41,008 nucleotides of DNA from Methylobacterium sp. Its GTDB lineage: Bacteria; Pseudomonadota; Alphaproteobacteria; Rhizobiales; Beijerinckiaceae. The stretch lies in NCBI RefSeq assembly GCF_019745455.1, contig NZ_JAIETD010000116.1:1-41008 (forward strand), in the 5' to 3' direction. This document shows, piece by piece, positions 7,816-15,483 of the stretch. Both the position numbers and the translations under genes were made by a program. The notes below the pieces were generated by a model. That model had not been told where the DNA came from, ran no database searches, and was given only the letters and a program-made list of their open reading frames with translations. Position 1 is the stretch's first letter; the number at the start of each line of letters is the position of its first letter.

Positions 7816-8466
7816 TCAGCGGTTGGCGGTGGTCACCGGCGAGGTGACGCCGCCGAGCGAGACCCAGGCGAGGTTCCCCTGGCTCTCTCGTTTGATGAAG
7901 GTGTAGCCGGTCCGGTACCAGGGGAGGACATCGCCGGTCTTGTTGTCGAGGATATAGTCGCCGCGATCCGTCATCAGCGTCAGCACGGCGTGGCCTTCTC
8001 CCTTCTCGTCGATCACCACGGTCATCCGCATCGCCCGACGCGGCAGCCCGGCGGCCACGAGCATCTTGCGCTTGAGAAGTTGGTAATCCTCGCAATCGCC
8101 GGCGCCGTCCTCGGCGAGGTCCCAGCGATCGGGCACGCTCCAATGATCCATATCGGTCATGGCCCGGACCGACTTGTTGACCCGCTTGTTCACCGACACG
8201 ACCACGCTCCACAAAGCCGGGGTGAGTGCAACGAGCGACGATTCGCCTGGGTCGAGGGCACATTCGGCCGCGTAAGTCTGGCAGAAGGTTACCCAGGCCG
8301 CGATCGGGCGGGCATCGCCGACCGGGACCGCCGCGGCGGAAGCCTGTGGAAGGGCCGCATAGCTCTGGGCGGAAGCGGCCGAAGGCCAGAGAGCGAGGAG
8401 CGCGGCACATGCCAGGGCGGAAGCCGCGGCGAATGGCTTGAGATCGGTCCTTGTGCGGCTGCGCAT
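7816..8466 (-). CDS. Bacterial transglutaminase-like cysteine protease (BTLCP), paralogue 2
   Basis: A 216-residue secreted protease of the same family as the preceding copy. A Sec signal peptide covers about residues 1-33 (hydrophobic core ALACAALLALWPSAASA). The catalytic triad is Cys125 (AGDCEDYQ), His159 (GEGHAVL) and Asp174 (YILDNKT). The frame is open far upstream (to 9510), but that part overlaps the PilZ gene and is a shadow; ATG 8466 begins the signal peptide. The two paralogues end in the same SPVTTANR tail, which suggests a fairly recent tandem duplication. It is separated from copy 1 by about 220 bp, so each may have its own promoter. Confidence 0.92.
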   Translation of the reverse strand: MRSRTRTDLKPFAAASALACAALLALWPSAASAQSYAALPQASAAAVPVGDARPIAAWVTFCQTYAAECALDPGESSLVALTPALWSVVVSVNKRVNKSVRAMTDMDHWSVPDRWDLAEDGAGDCEDYQLLKRKMLVAAGLPRRAMRMTVVIDEKGEGHAVLTLMTDRGDYILDNKTGDVLPWYRTGYTFIKRESQGNLAWVSLGGVTSPVTTANR

Positions 8467-8780
8467 GATCGTTACCCCGTCGATGGAGGTGACGATGCCG
8501 CCGAGGCTCCTGTGCCGCGCTGAAACCGATCCGCGCAATTTTATGGAATTGGGCCTCGAGTGGCGGCGCTTTCGGACAGACCGAATTCCAGCCTGTGGCG
8601 ACCACTCGAACCCGGCGGTTTTCGGTAGCGGTCCGGCAACCATGACGAGGGCGGACGTGGTCCTCGACAACGCCACGGGGCGATAGCCCCGCACCCCCGG
8701 TTCGGTCCTCTCCCTGCCAAGCGGTGAGTAAAGCACGTGGAGCTCGGAGGATGACCAGGTTCCGATGAGCTTCGACGGCT
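8467..8780. other. 314-bp intergenic region between BTLCP 2 and the PilZ gene
   Basis: No gene recognised. It contains a short inverted repeat CAATT/AATTG at 8536-8551 and a GC-rich hairpin at 8676-8691. The promoter of BTLCP 2 (minus strand) is expected here. Confidence 0.5.
8676..8691. terminator. GC hairpin downstream of the PilZ gene, possible terminator
   Basis: Six perfect base pairs (CGGGGC/GCCCCG) around a GATA loop, about 90 bp downstream of the PilZ stop codon. No T-run follows, so it may be only a transcript-stabilising hairpin. Confidence 0.3.
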
Positions 8781-9407
8781 TTACAGCAACAGGCCTTCGT
8801 GGAAGCGGTCGGGCGAGATGGGCAGCATGAACTGCACGCCGAGACCCCCCTCGAAGTGGCGAACCACTCGGGCGGGCGTCTTCCCGATCATGACGCTCGT
8901 TCCGATCGACGGAATCGAGATCGTCGAGAGCGCGGCGCCCGACATCGACATGTCGATGACGCGGACCGGAACCTCTCGGCCGCTTTCGAGCCGCATCATC
9001 ATGCCAGGCTGGAGCGGAACCAGGCGCTCGTGCGTGCGGCCTTCGGGCAGGCCCAGTATTTCGCGGTTGGTGAGCCAAGTGAGCTGCGAGGCGATCTTGT
9101 CGCGCTTGCGCAAGGTGGCCGAGAGCTTCACCGCGAGGCCATTGCTCGTCATCCGCGCGATCGTTCCCTCGATCCGGCCGATCTGCTCGAGATAGAGAAC
9201 GATCCGCTCGCCGACCTGGCCGAGGACCGCGCAGGTGAGGCGCACTCCGCCCGGCGACATGTCCACCGTCTGGCACGGATATTCCTGCCGGTCCGGAAGC
9301 ATGTAGCGGCCGAGCAACGTCACCTTGACGCGCTGGTGCCTGCGCATGTCCGAGGGGTTGGCAAGACGCAGCGCCGGCGCGTCGGAAAGGGTGCTGGCCT
9401 CGATCAT
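8781..9407 (-). CDS. Tandem PilZ domain protein (c-di-GMP binding)
   Basis: A 208-residue soluble protein with two PilZ-like domains. The first has the c-di-GMP signature: RRHQR (residues 22-26, RxxxR) and DMSPGG (49-54, DxSxxG). The second (about 130-205) has DMSMSG at 152-157 but only a weak RxxxR equivalent, so it may be a degenerate partner. PilZ proteins bind cyclic-di-GMP and alter motility, polysaccharide or secretion machinery. Start ATG 9407 is chosen over in-frame positions further upstream to 9476 because the conserved domain begins just after it. It lies upstream of the two BTLCP protease genes on the same strand, a suggestive link since LapG-type proteases are c-di-GMP controlled. 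Confidence 0.9.
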   Translation of the reverse strand: MIEASTLSDAPALRLANPSDMRRHQRVKVTLLGRYMLPDRQEYPCQTVDMSPGGVRLTCAVLGQVGERIVLYLEQIGRIEGTIARMTSNGLAVKLSATLRKRDKIASQLTWLTNREILGLPEGRTHERLVPLQPGMMMRLESGREVPVRVIDMSMSGAALSTISIPSIGTSVMIGKTPARVVRHFEGGLGVQFMLPISPDRFHEGLLL

Positions 9408-9593
9408 GGCGATGGTGCGTCGGCTCCATCCCGGTCGGCCCGTCGCGACGGGCCTTCCTGGGAAACACGGGTTCACCGCCGGTCAGACGACGAAACGCCG
9501 GACTCACCAAGCTGTCCCGCCAACCTATCCTGATCTGGTTACGAAAGGATTTGCTGGTCCTTCCTTAAGAGCAGGGCACCGGCTTCCCTCTGG

Positions 9594-10199
9594 TCAGGCC
9601 CGGCCGCCGGGATGGACGAGGAGGTGGCCGTAGCGGCGCGGCGAGCTGTCGTTGGCCGGCTCGGGCAGACCCTGGAGGACGTCGATCCGCTCCTCAGCCC
9701 CAAAATCCTCCGTCCTCAGAACGCGCAGCGAGGTCGTGTCGAGCCGCACCAGCGGATGCAGGCCGAGCCAGTGCGGGACGACATGCGGGCTCAAGGAGCC
9801 GAGCACCCGCGATTGCGTCTGGCCGCGATGGCGGAGCGGAAGAAGCAGGAGTTCGAGGTCGACGGTCTCACCCATGGCGGTCTCGCCACGCAATCCCGCC
9901 ACCATCCCGGCGGTATCGAGGGCGACGGTCTCGACGAGGCGCCACGGGTCGGCGCTCGGCATCGCCCAGAGGGAGGCTAAGTCGCGCCCCCTCAACTCGC
10001 GGCTGAACAGGGCGCAGACGCGGGTTCCCGCCAGCCGGAACGCGGCCTGCTCGGCAGCCACGTCGACGGAGAGGATCAGGGCGTCGGCGAGAAGGTTGCG
10101 GATCGCGCCGGGGTCGATCTCGCTGCGCTCGGGGGCGGCGCGCGCGCCACGAACACGGTCCCAATAGGCATGCAGCAGGCGGCTGGTCGGATGCTTCAT
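9594..10199 (-). CDS. PAS_5-family protein
   Basis: A 201-residue cytoplasmic protein resembling the alphaproteobacterial PAS_5 family (PF07310). Typical features are the N-terminal LLHAYWDRVRGARAAPERSEIDP, a PAS-like core (LAGTRVCALFSRELRGRDLASLW) and the ETVDLELLLLPLRHRG segment. No output domain is attached. PAS_5 proteins are generally uncharacterised; a sensing role is likely but the ligand is unknown. It starts at ATG 10199 and is divergent from the rhomboid pseudogene. Confidence 0.88.
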   Translation of the reverse strand: MKHPTSRLLHAYWDRVRGARAAPERSEIDPGAIRNLLADALILSVDVAAEQAAFRLAGTRVCALFSRELRGRDLASLWAMPSADPWRLVETVALDTAGMVAGLRGETAMGETVDLELLLLPLRHRGQTQSRVLGSLSPHVVPHWLGLHPLVRLDTTSLRVLRTEDFGAEERIDVLQGLPEPANDSSPRRYGHLLVHPGGRA

Positions 10200-10441
10200 G
10201 GTGTCCCGCAGATGGATAGCCCGAACCTGGGCTGTGCGATTACGGATCAGAAACGGATGCGTGACGGTCGCATCCGGGATTGTCCGGGTCGCTGGCGCAC
10301 ACCCTATGCCCGTCAGGTTCGAGCCGCCGCATTAAGCTCTCGGCAAGGTTAACGGCGCGGAGCTTCGGCGCGGGCGGGCAGGTCGGTTTTTCCTGCCGCA
10401 GGGGGTTGCGGCCTCCGCTCGTGCGACGACATGGTGCCGGG

Positions 10442-11266
10442 ATGGATGCCATGCCCGATCTGCCGCGACAGAGCCGCGTTCCCGTCTTCAACCTCCCGGG
10501 CGTGGTCTCGGCCTCCATCGGCCTGATGGTGGCGATCCATGCGCTCAGGGTGTTCGTCCTCCCCGATACCTGGGACATCACCCTGCTTCTCGACCTCGCT
10601 CTGGTTCCCGGGCGTTGAACCGTTGCGCTCGATCCCTCGCGGGCGGATGCACTGCTGGCCGCCGCCTCGGCCCGCATCACCGACCCGAACGTCCTCGACG
10701 CCTATCTCGCCTTCGCCCGCTACATCGTCGCCGAACCGACGGCGATGCCCTGGACCTTCGCGACCTACGCGCTTCTCCACGGCTCGTGGATGCACGTCAT
10801 CTTCAACAGCGTCTGGCTCGCCGCCTTCGGGTCACCGGTGGCCCGGCGCTGCGGGGCGATGCGCTACGGCATCCTCGCGCTGGCCGGCGCGATCGCGGGG
10901 GCCGCGCTCCACCTCCTCATCGATCCCTTGAGCCTCGCGCCCTTGGTCGGGGCCTCGGCCGGCGTCTCGGCCCTGATGGCGGCGGCGGCGCGGTTCGTGT
11001 TCCAACCGCCGGTCCCCCGCGGCGCGGCGCCGCCCTGGCAGATCCCGGCGCCACAGCCGCTCCAGACGATCCCGGAATTGCTGCGCAATCGCACGGCCGT
11101 GGTCTTCCTCGCCGTCTGGCTCGTCACCAATTTCCTGTTCGGAGTCATCGCCCTGCCGCTTGGGGCGGATTCGGGCGCGATCGCCTGGGATGCGCATCTC
11201 GGGGGCTTCGCGGTCGGCTTCTTCCTGCTGCCGCTGATCGACCGGCGTGGCCGGCGCGGATCTTAA
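10442..11266 (+). pseudogene. Rhomboid intramembrane serine protease interrupted by an in-frame TGA
   Basis: The frame from ATG 10442 encodes an N-terminal membrane segment (VVSASIGLMVAIHALRVFVL) and then hits TGA at 10616-10618 (…LVPGR-stop-TVALDPS). The same frame continues without a shift to 11266 and encodes the rest of a rhomboid: HGSWMHVIFN (the HxxxxHxxxN motif), the catalytic serine loop GASAGVSAL, and the catalytic His in HLGGFAVGF. The sequence around the stop suggests a TGG (Trp) to TGA change. A shorter product could start at ATG 10745, but it would lack the first membrane helix. Rhomboids cleave membrane proteins within the bilayer. Alternatives are a sequencing error or readthrough. 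All catalytic residues remain, so the break is recent or not real. Confidence 0.85.
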
Positions 11267-11427
11267 GGAAACCCTTCCAAGCCGGCGCTTAAGCCACGGC
11301 ACACGCTTGCCAGATCGCCGCAGCGGCGACACACTCTCCCCATGCAGAGCCGGGAGCCAACCCGTGCCGCCCCGTTCGCGCGATCACTGAACCGCGCTTC
11401 ATCGACATCTCAGAGGGAGGGAGATCC

Positions 11428-11859
11428 ATGACCGTCGCACGTATCCTGGCCGAGAAGGGCCGCTCGGTCGTCACCATCCAGCCGCATCGCAGCATCGACG
11501 AGGCGATCCACCTGCTGGCGGAGAAGCGCATCGGAGCCGTGGTGGTGGCCGAGGCCGATGGCGTGGTGCTCGGCATCCTGTCGGAGCGCGACATCATGCG
11601 GGCGCTCGCAGCCAGCGGAGCCGCCGCCTTCGACGCCCCGGTGGCGAACCACATGACCGCCGACGTGGTCACCTGCCAGCGCAGCGCCAGCGTCGAGGAG
11701 CTGATGCAGCTCATGACCGATGGCCGCTTCCGCCACGTGCCGGTGGTCGAGGATGGCAAGCTCGCCGGGCTTATCTCCATCGGCGACGTGGTCAAGCGCC
11801 GGATTGCGGCCGTCGAGGCCGAGCACCAGGCGATGCGCGACTACATCACCATGGCCTGA
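11428..11859 (+). CDS. CBS-domain pair protein
   Basis: A 143-residue stand-alone Bateman module. The first CBS domain covers about residues 8-65 (IDEAIHLLAEKRIGAVVV, GILSERDIMRAL) and the second about 75-130 (SVEELMQLMTDGRFRHVPVV, GLISIGDVVKRR). CBS pairs bind adenosine nucleotides and act as energy or redox sensors; this type with a short C-terminal helix is common in Hyphomicrobiales. A strong ribosome site (GAGGGAGGGAG) lies just before ATG 11428. It converges with the patatin gene, with 18 bp between stops. The regulated partner is not evident. Confidence 0.93.
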   Translation: MTVARILAEKGRSVVTIQPHRSIDEAIHLLAEKRIGAVVVAEADGVVLGILSERDIMRALAASGAAAFDAPVANHMTADVVTCQRSASVEELMQLMTDGRFRHVPVVEDGKLAGLISIGDVVKRRIAAVEAEHQAMRDYITMA

Positions 11860-11877
11860 GCCGCAGCACCTGGCCGC

Positions 11878-12903
11878 TCACACCCTCGCGGCGGCGGAGG
11901 CCATCATGGCGCGGAGCTCGGGCAAGGCCGCCTTCGCCGCCTCGCGCCCGAGCCGGATCGCGTCCTCGGCCTTGTGGAACTCGAACAGCCCCATTGCGGC
12001 AAGCTGGGGATGCACCGAGACATCGGGCGGATCGGTGGCCAGGCGCGCGCGCGAGATCCGGTCCTGGGTGATGTTGAAGGCATCGAGCATGACCCGCGCC
12101 ATGCCGGGCGCTCCGGGCTCGCGGGCCGGAGGGCGCCGGCCGGAGAGGCGGCGTCTCGCGCCGCGCAGGATCGCCCAACCGCGCCGCGCCGCGATGACCT
12201 CGCCGATCTCGCCGGAGACGGTCTCGACCTCTGGCGGATCCTCCGGCGCGGGCAAGCCCGGCCGGGACTCGCAATTCAGGTTCACGCAGACGACGAGGTC
12301 GGCGCCGAGGGCGCGCGCGACCTTGACCGGCACCGGGTTCACCAGCGTCCCGTCCATCAGGAGCTTCGCGTCGAGCCGCACGGGCGGGAAGATGCCCGGC
12401 AGCGCGTAGGAGGCGCGCATCGCCTCGACCAGCGGTCCGCTTCTCAGCCAGACCTCCTCTCCGCTGCCCAGCGCCGTGGCGACGCTGGCGAAACGTATGG
12501 GGAGATGCTCGATGCGGCGGTCGCCGAGGTCCCGCTGCAGCCGCCGCTTCAGGCGGTCGCCGGCGATCAGCCCCGAGCCGAGCCGCACGTCGATCAGGCC
12601 CATCACGCTGCGCCGGGTGAGCGACAGTGCGAAATCCTTGAGGATGCCGAGCTTGCCGGCAGCATAGCAGCCCCCGACCACGGCGCCGATCGAGCAGCCC
12701 GCCACCACGTCAGGGTGGATGCCGGCTTCCTCCAGAACCTCGATGACGCCGATATGCGACCAACCCCGCGCGGAGCCGCCGCCGAGCGCCAGCCCGATCC
12801 GCGGCACGCGCGGTGCCGGAATCGCAACCGGCTCCACCATCCCGGGCGCGAAACCCTCGCGATAAAGCGCGGGGCCGCGATAGGGCAGGCCGTCCCAACT
12901 CAC
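11878..12903 (-). CDS. Patatin-like phospholipase family protein
   Basis: A 341-residue patatin/RssA-type serine hydrolase. The oxyanion loop GGGSARG (41-47), the nucleophile elbow GCSIG (69-73, Ser71) and the catalytic Asp184 in MDGTLVNPVPV form the expected Ser-Asp dyad. No signal peptide is visible, so it probably acts in the cytoplasm on membrane lipids. It starts at GTG 12903, which overlaps the hisI stop codon as GTGA, indicating translational coupling in the folE-hisI-patatin order. A basic, Arg/Pro-rich linker (GARRRLSGRRPPAREPG) interrupts the C-terminal part. Confidence 0.93.
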   Translation of the reverse strand: MSWDGLPYRGPALYREGFAPGMVEPVAIPAPRVPRIGLALGGGSARGWSHIGVIEVLEEAGIHPDVVAGCSIGAVVGGCYAAGKLGILKDFALSLTRRSVMGLIDVRLGSGLIAGDRLKRRLQRDLGDRRIEHLPIRFASVATALGSGEEVWLRSGPLVEAMRASYALPGIFPPVRLDAKLLMDGTLVNPVPVKVARALGADLVVCVNLNCESRPGLPAPEDPPEVETVSGEIGEVIAARRGWAILRGARRRLSGRRPPAREPGAPGMARVMLDAFNITQDRISRARLATDPPDVSVHPQLAAMGLFEFHKAEDAIRLGREAAKAALPELRAMMASAAARV

Positions 12904-13322
12904 GAAGCGGTTCCGAGGCTCGCCCTACCGGTGGCGGGATCGAACGCGACGATGCGGTAGAAGCAGTCGCGCCTCCCCGTGTGGCAGCACCCGCCGTCGC
13001 CTCCGACCTCCACGGTGATCAGGAGCGTGTCCTGGTCGCAATCGACCCGCATCTCGACGACCCGCTGGATCTGCCCGCTGGTGGCGCCCTTGTGCCAGAG
13101 TTCCGCCCGCGAGCGCGACCAGTACCAGGCCTCGCCCGTCTCCAGGGTCCGCGCCAGGGATTCGGCGTTCATGTACGCCATCATCAGGACGCGGCCGTCC
13201 TGCGCATCGACCGCGATGCAGGCGATCAAGCCTTGCGCGTCGAAACGGGGCGTGAAGGCCGTGCCCTCCTCGACCTCGGGGCGCGAACCGGGGCCTGCGA
13301 AGCGGGAGGTCCGATCGGTCAT
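12900..13322 (-). CDS. hisI: Phosphoribosyl-AMP cyclohydrolase
   Basis: Third step of histidine biosynthesis: opens the adenine ring of phosphoribosyl-AMP. The 140-residue single-domain enzyme has the family motifs MMAYMNAESL, WSRSRAELWHKGATSG, the metal-binding DCDQD and the zinc-binding CCHTGRRDCFYR. ATG 13322 is preferred over the longer in-frame extension to 13403, since the family begins shortly after it. It follows folE by 28 bp and overlaps the patatin start by 4 nt. There is no fused HisE domain. Confidence 0.96.
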   Translation of the reverse strand: MTDRTSRFAGPGSRPEVEEGTAFTPRFDAQGLIACIAVDAQDGRVLMMAYMNAESLARTLETGEAWYWSRSRAELWHKGATSGQIQRVVEMRVDCDQDTLLITVEVGGDGGCCHTGRRDCFYRIVAFDPATGRASLGTAS

Positions 13323-13350
13323 CGTGCTCGGCCCGGCCACACCCGTCGCG

Positions 13351-14091
13351 TCAGGACTTGCTGCGCACGAGAGTGAGGAAGCGGACCTGCTCGCTGGAAT
13401 CATCCTTGAACACGCCGCGGAACTGCGTGGTCAGGGTCGAGACGCCAGCCTTTTGGACACCGCGCATGGCCATGCAGAGGTGCTCGGCCTCCACCATGAT
13501 GGCGACGCCGCGGGGCTTCAGGATGCTCTCGATCACGTCGGCGATCTGCGCCGTCATGGTCTCCTGCGTCTGCAGCCGCTTGGCAAAGGTGTCGACCACG
13601 CGGGCGAGTTTCGACAGGCCGACGACGCCTTTGCTCGGATAGTAGGCGATGTGCGCGAGACCCATGAACGGCACCATGTGGTGCTCGCAATGCGAATAGA
13701 ACGGAATGTCGCGAACGAGCACGATGTCCGAATAGCCCTCGACCTCCTCGAACACCCGCTCGAGCAGGGAATCGGCGTCCTGGCGGTAGCCGGAGAAGAT
13801 CTGCTCGTAGGCCTTGGCGACGCGGGCGGGCGTATCGAGCAGGCCTTCGCGGTTCGGGTCGTCGCCGGCCCAGCGCAGGAGCACGCGAACGGCGGCCTCG
13901 GCCTCCTCGCGGCTCGGGCGGCCGAGGGCGATCTCGGTCGGCACCCGCTCTGCGGAAGCCGGCAGCGGCGCCACCTCGACGGGGGCGTTGTCGTTGCGCC
14001 GGTCGGCGGGATCGACCACGGCGGGAAGGAGTTCGGGACGGTCCTGGCTCTCGTTCAAGCGATACGAGAGGGACTTGAGCGCGGCATCCAT
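13351..14091 (-). CDS. folE: GTP cyclohydrolase I
   Basis: Converts GTP to 7,8-dihydroneopterin triphosphate, the first step of tetrahydrofolate synthesis. In methylotrophs, pterin C1 carriers also depend on this route (known biology, not shown here). The 246-residue protein has an N-terminal extension of about 60 residues and then the catalytic core: NREGLLDTPARVAKAYEQIF, the zinc-site HCEHHMVPF, YYPSKGVVGLSKLARVVD and EAEHLCMAMRGV. Start ATG 14091 has GGGAG about 5 nt upstream and is preferred over ATG 14124 or 14151. It heads the minus-strand operon with hisI and the patatin gene. Confidence 0.96.
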   Translation of the reverse strand: MDAALKSLSYRLNESQDRPELLPAVVDPADRRNDNAPVEVAPLPASAERVPTEIALGRPSREEAEAAVRVLLRWAGDDPNREGLLDTPARVAKAYEQIFSGYRQDADSLLERVFEEVEGYSDIVLVRDIPFYSHCEHHMVPFMGLAHIAYYPSKGVVGLSKLARVVDTFAKRLQTQETMTAQIADVIESILKPRGVAIMVEAEHLCMAMRGVQKAGVSTLTTQFRGVFKDDSSEQVRFLTLVRSKS

Positions 14092-14373
14092 GGCATCTCC
14101 CGCCCGCGCGACACGGGACTTCATCGTAGTCGAGTCGGGCTTTACGTACATCGTCGAACCGTCTCAGAGACCGGCAAGCGCCCGAACGATGCGGTCTTCA
14201 GAGCCGTGGGCGCGGCACTGTTCGACGAGCCGGATCCTCGCGAAACGGCAGAGTGGCGCTTATATCGTCGTTCTGAGGCCAACGTGCAATGCGCTCGGCG
14301 CGGAACCGGCGCCCACGAAGGCGAGCCGGGGCGACCAAGATGATGCGCGTGGTGTGTGGGAGACGTTCGACCA

Positions 14374-14820
14374 ATGCTCGATGACATCTACAACCGCCGC
14401 ATCCTCGAACTGGCCGCCGACATCCCGCGCCTCGGGCGGCTCGATATGCCCCAGGCCAGAGCCAGCGCCCACTCCAAGCTCTGCGGCTCCACCGTGACAG
14501 TCGACATCGCCCTCGATGAGGACGGCCGGGTGAGCGATTTCGCCCACGAGGTGAAGGCCTGCGCCCTCGGCCAAGCCTCGTCCTCGATCATGGCCCGCCA
14601 CGTGGTCGGCGCCTCGGCCGAGAGCCTGCGCGAGATCCGCGAGATCATGCGGCGGATGCTCAAGGAGAACGGCCCGGCACCGGACGGCGACTGGGCGGAT
14701 CTCGCCGTCCTCGAACCGGTGCGCGACTTCAAGGCACGCCATGCCTCAACGCTCCTCACCTTCGACGCCGTGGTCGACGCCCTCGATCAGGTCGCCGCGC
14801 GGCGTCAGGCCGCAGAGTAG
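14374..14820 (+). CDS. NifU/IscU-like iron-sulfur cluster scaffold protein
   Basis: A 148-residue protein of the NifU N-terminal fold. It opens with LDDIYNRRILELAADIPR and has Cys37 (SKLCGS) and Cys63 (VKACALGQASSS), matching two of the three cluster-ligand cysteines of IscU/SufU. The third, normally in the C-terminal helix, appears to be replaced around FKARHASTLL. It probably serves iron-sulfur cluster assembly or delivery, though the missing ligand makes a classical scaffold role uncertain. ATG 14374 is used rather than GTG 14356. It is divergent from folE and only 1 nt separates its stop from the yidD start. Confidence 0.85.
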   Translation: MLDDIYNRRILELAADIPRLGRLDMPQARASAHSKLCGSTVTVDIALDEDGRVSDFAHEVKACALGQASSSIMARHVVGASAESLREIREIMRRMLKENGPAPDGDWADLAVLEPVRDFKARHASTLLTFDAVVDALDQVAARRQAAE

Positions 14821-14821
14821 A

Positions 14822-15145
14822 ATGACGCGCCGCGCCGCGCATTGGGCCATCCGGGGCTATCAGCTCACCCTGTCGAGCCTCATCGGGCGCCAATGCCGGC
14901 ACTGGCCGTCCTGTTCGACCTATACCGACGAGGCGATCCAGCGGCACGGCCTCTGGGCGGGAAGCTGGATCGGCGTCGCCCGGATCTGCCGGTGCGGTCC
15001 ATGGGGTACCGACGGCATCGACCTCGTCCCGGAAACTCTTTCGCCTCGCGCAGCCTGGCACCGCCCCTGGGCCTATGGCCGCTGGCGGGGGGTCGAGGCA
15101 CCGCCTTCATCATTCTCGTGCGAGACCGTGGCGGAGGAGGGGTGA
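14822..15145 (+). CDS. yidD: Membrane protein insertion efficiency factor YidD
   Basis: A 107-residue YidD-family protein. The signature covers AIRGYQLTLSSLIGRQCRHWPSCSTYTDEAIQRHG, with the conserved cysteines of CRHWPSCS, then the CRCGPWGTDGIDLVPE segment. YidD is a peripheral inner-membrane protein that helps YidC insert membrane proteins. Start ATG 14822 follows the NifU-like stop by one base, so the two are translationally coupled. The C-terminal 30 residues (from SPRAAWHRPWAYG) extend beyond the conserved core. In many alphaproteobacteria thrS follows directly; here a chemoreceptor gene intervenes. Confidence 0.93.
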   Translation: MTRRAAHWAIRGYQLTLSSLIGRQCRHWPSCSTYTDEAIQRHGLWAGSWIGVARICRCGPWGTDGIDLVPETLSPRAAWHRPWAYGRWRGVEAPPSSFSCETVAEEG

Positions 15146-15483
15146 TCGTTCACCCACCCCGTCATCGCCCTCAGCACCGGCAGCGATCTCGTATCGCCAG
15201 TGCCCCGCCGACCTGCCTGTCGAACGAGGAGAAGGGGATCTGAGCCGTTCGGTTGCCTGCCACCATGTCTTCGGCCTGGATCGCCTCAAAGGCGTGGCCG
15301 GTGCAAGCTGAGGAGTCGCGGCTAGACCGCCGCCCTGTTCGTGGTCCCACACGGCGGATCGGCCGTCCTTGGCGCCAGCCGGAATGCGAGCCGGCCTGCG
15401 GCAGGTCGAGGACACGATCGAACGGACCGACCCGGTTATGGTTCTGTTGCAAGCCGACGTCCGGTCTTTGTCCCAATGAGAAA
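15146..15483. other. 338-bp spacer between yidD and the chemoreceptor gene
   Basis: No recognisable gene. Minus-strand frames stay open through much of it (15110-15487) but show no family similarity, ribosome site or signal peptide that I can identify. It lies at the left edge of the segment separating yidD from thrS and may be a degenerate remnant. Confidence 0.5.

Noticed and set aside
7816..9510. A single 564-codon protein joining the PilZ region with BTLCP 2.
   Set aside because: The upstream part lies in a different frame from the PilZ gene, is Arg/Pro-rich shadow sequence, and the true protein begins with a signal peptide at 8466.
15146..15483. Possible insertion-sequence remnant in the yidD-MCP spacer.
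   Set aside because: No terminal inverted repeats, target duplication or transposase motif could be found by eye.
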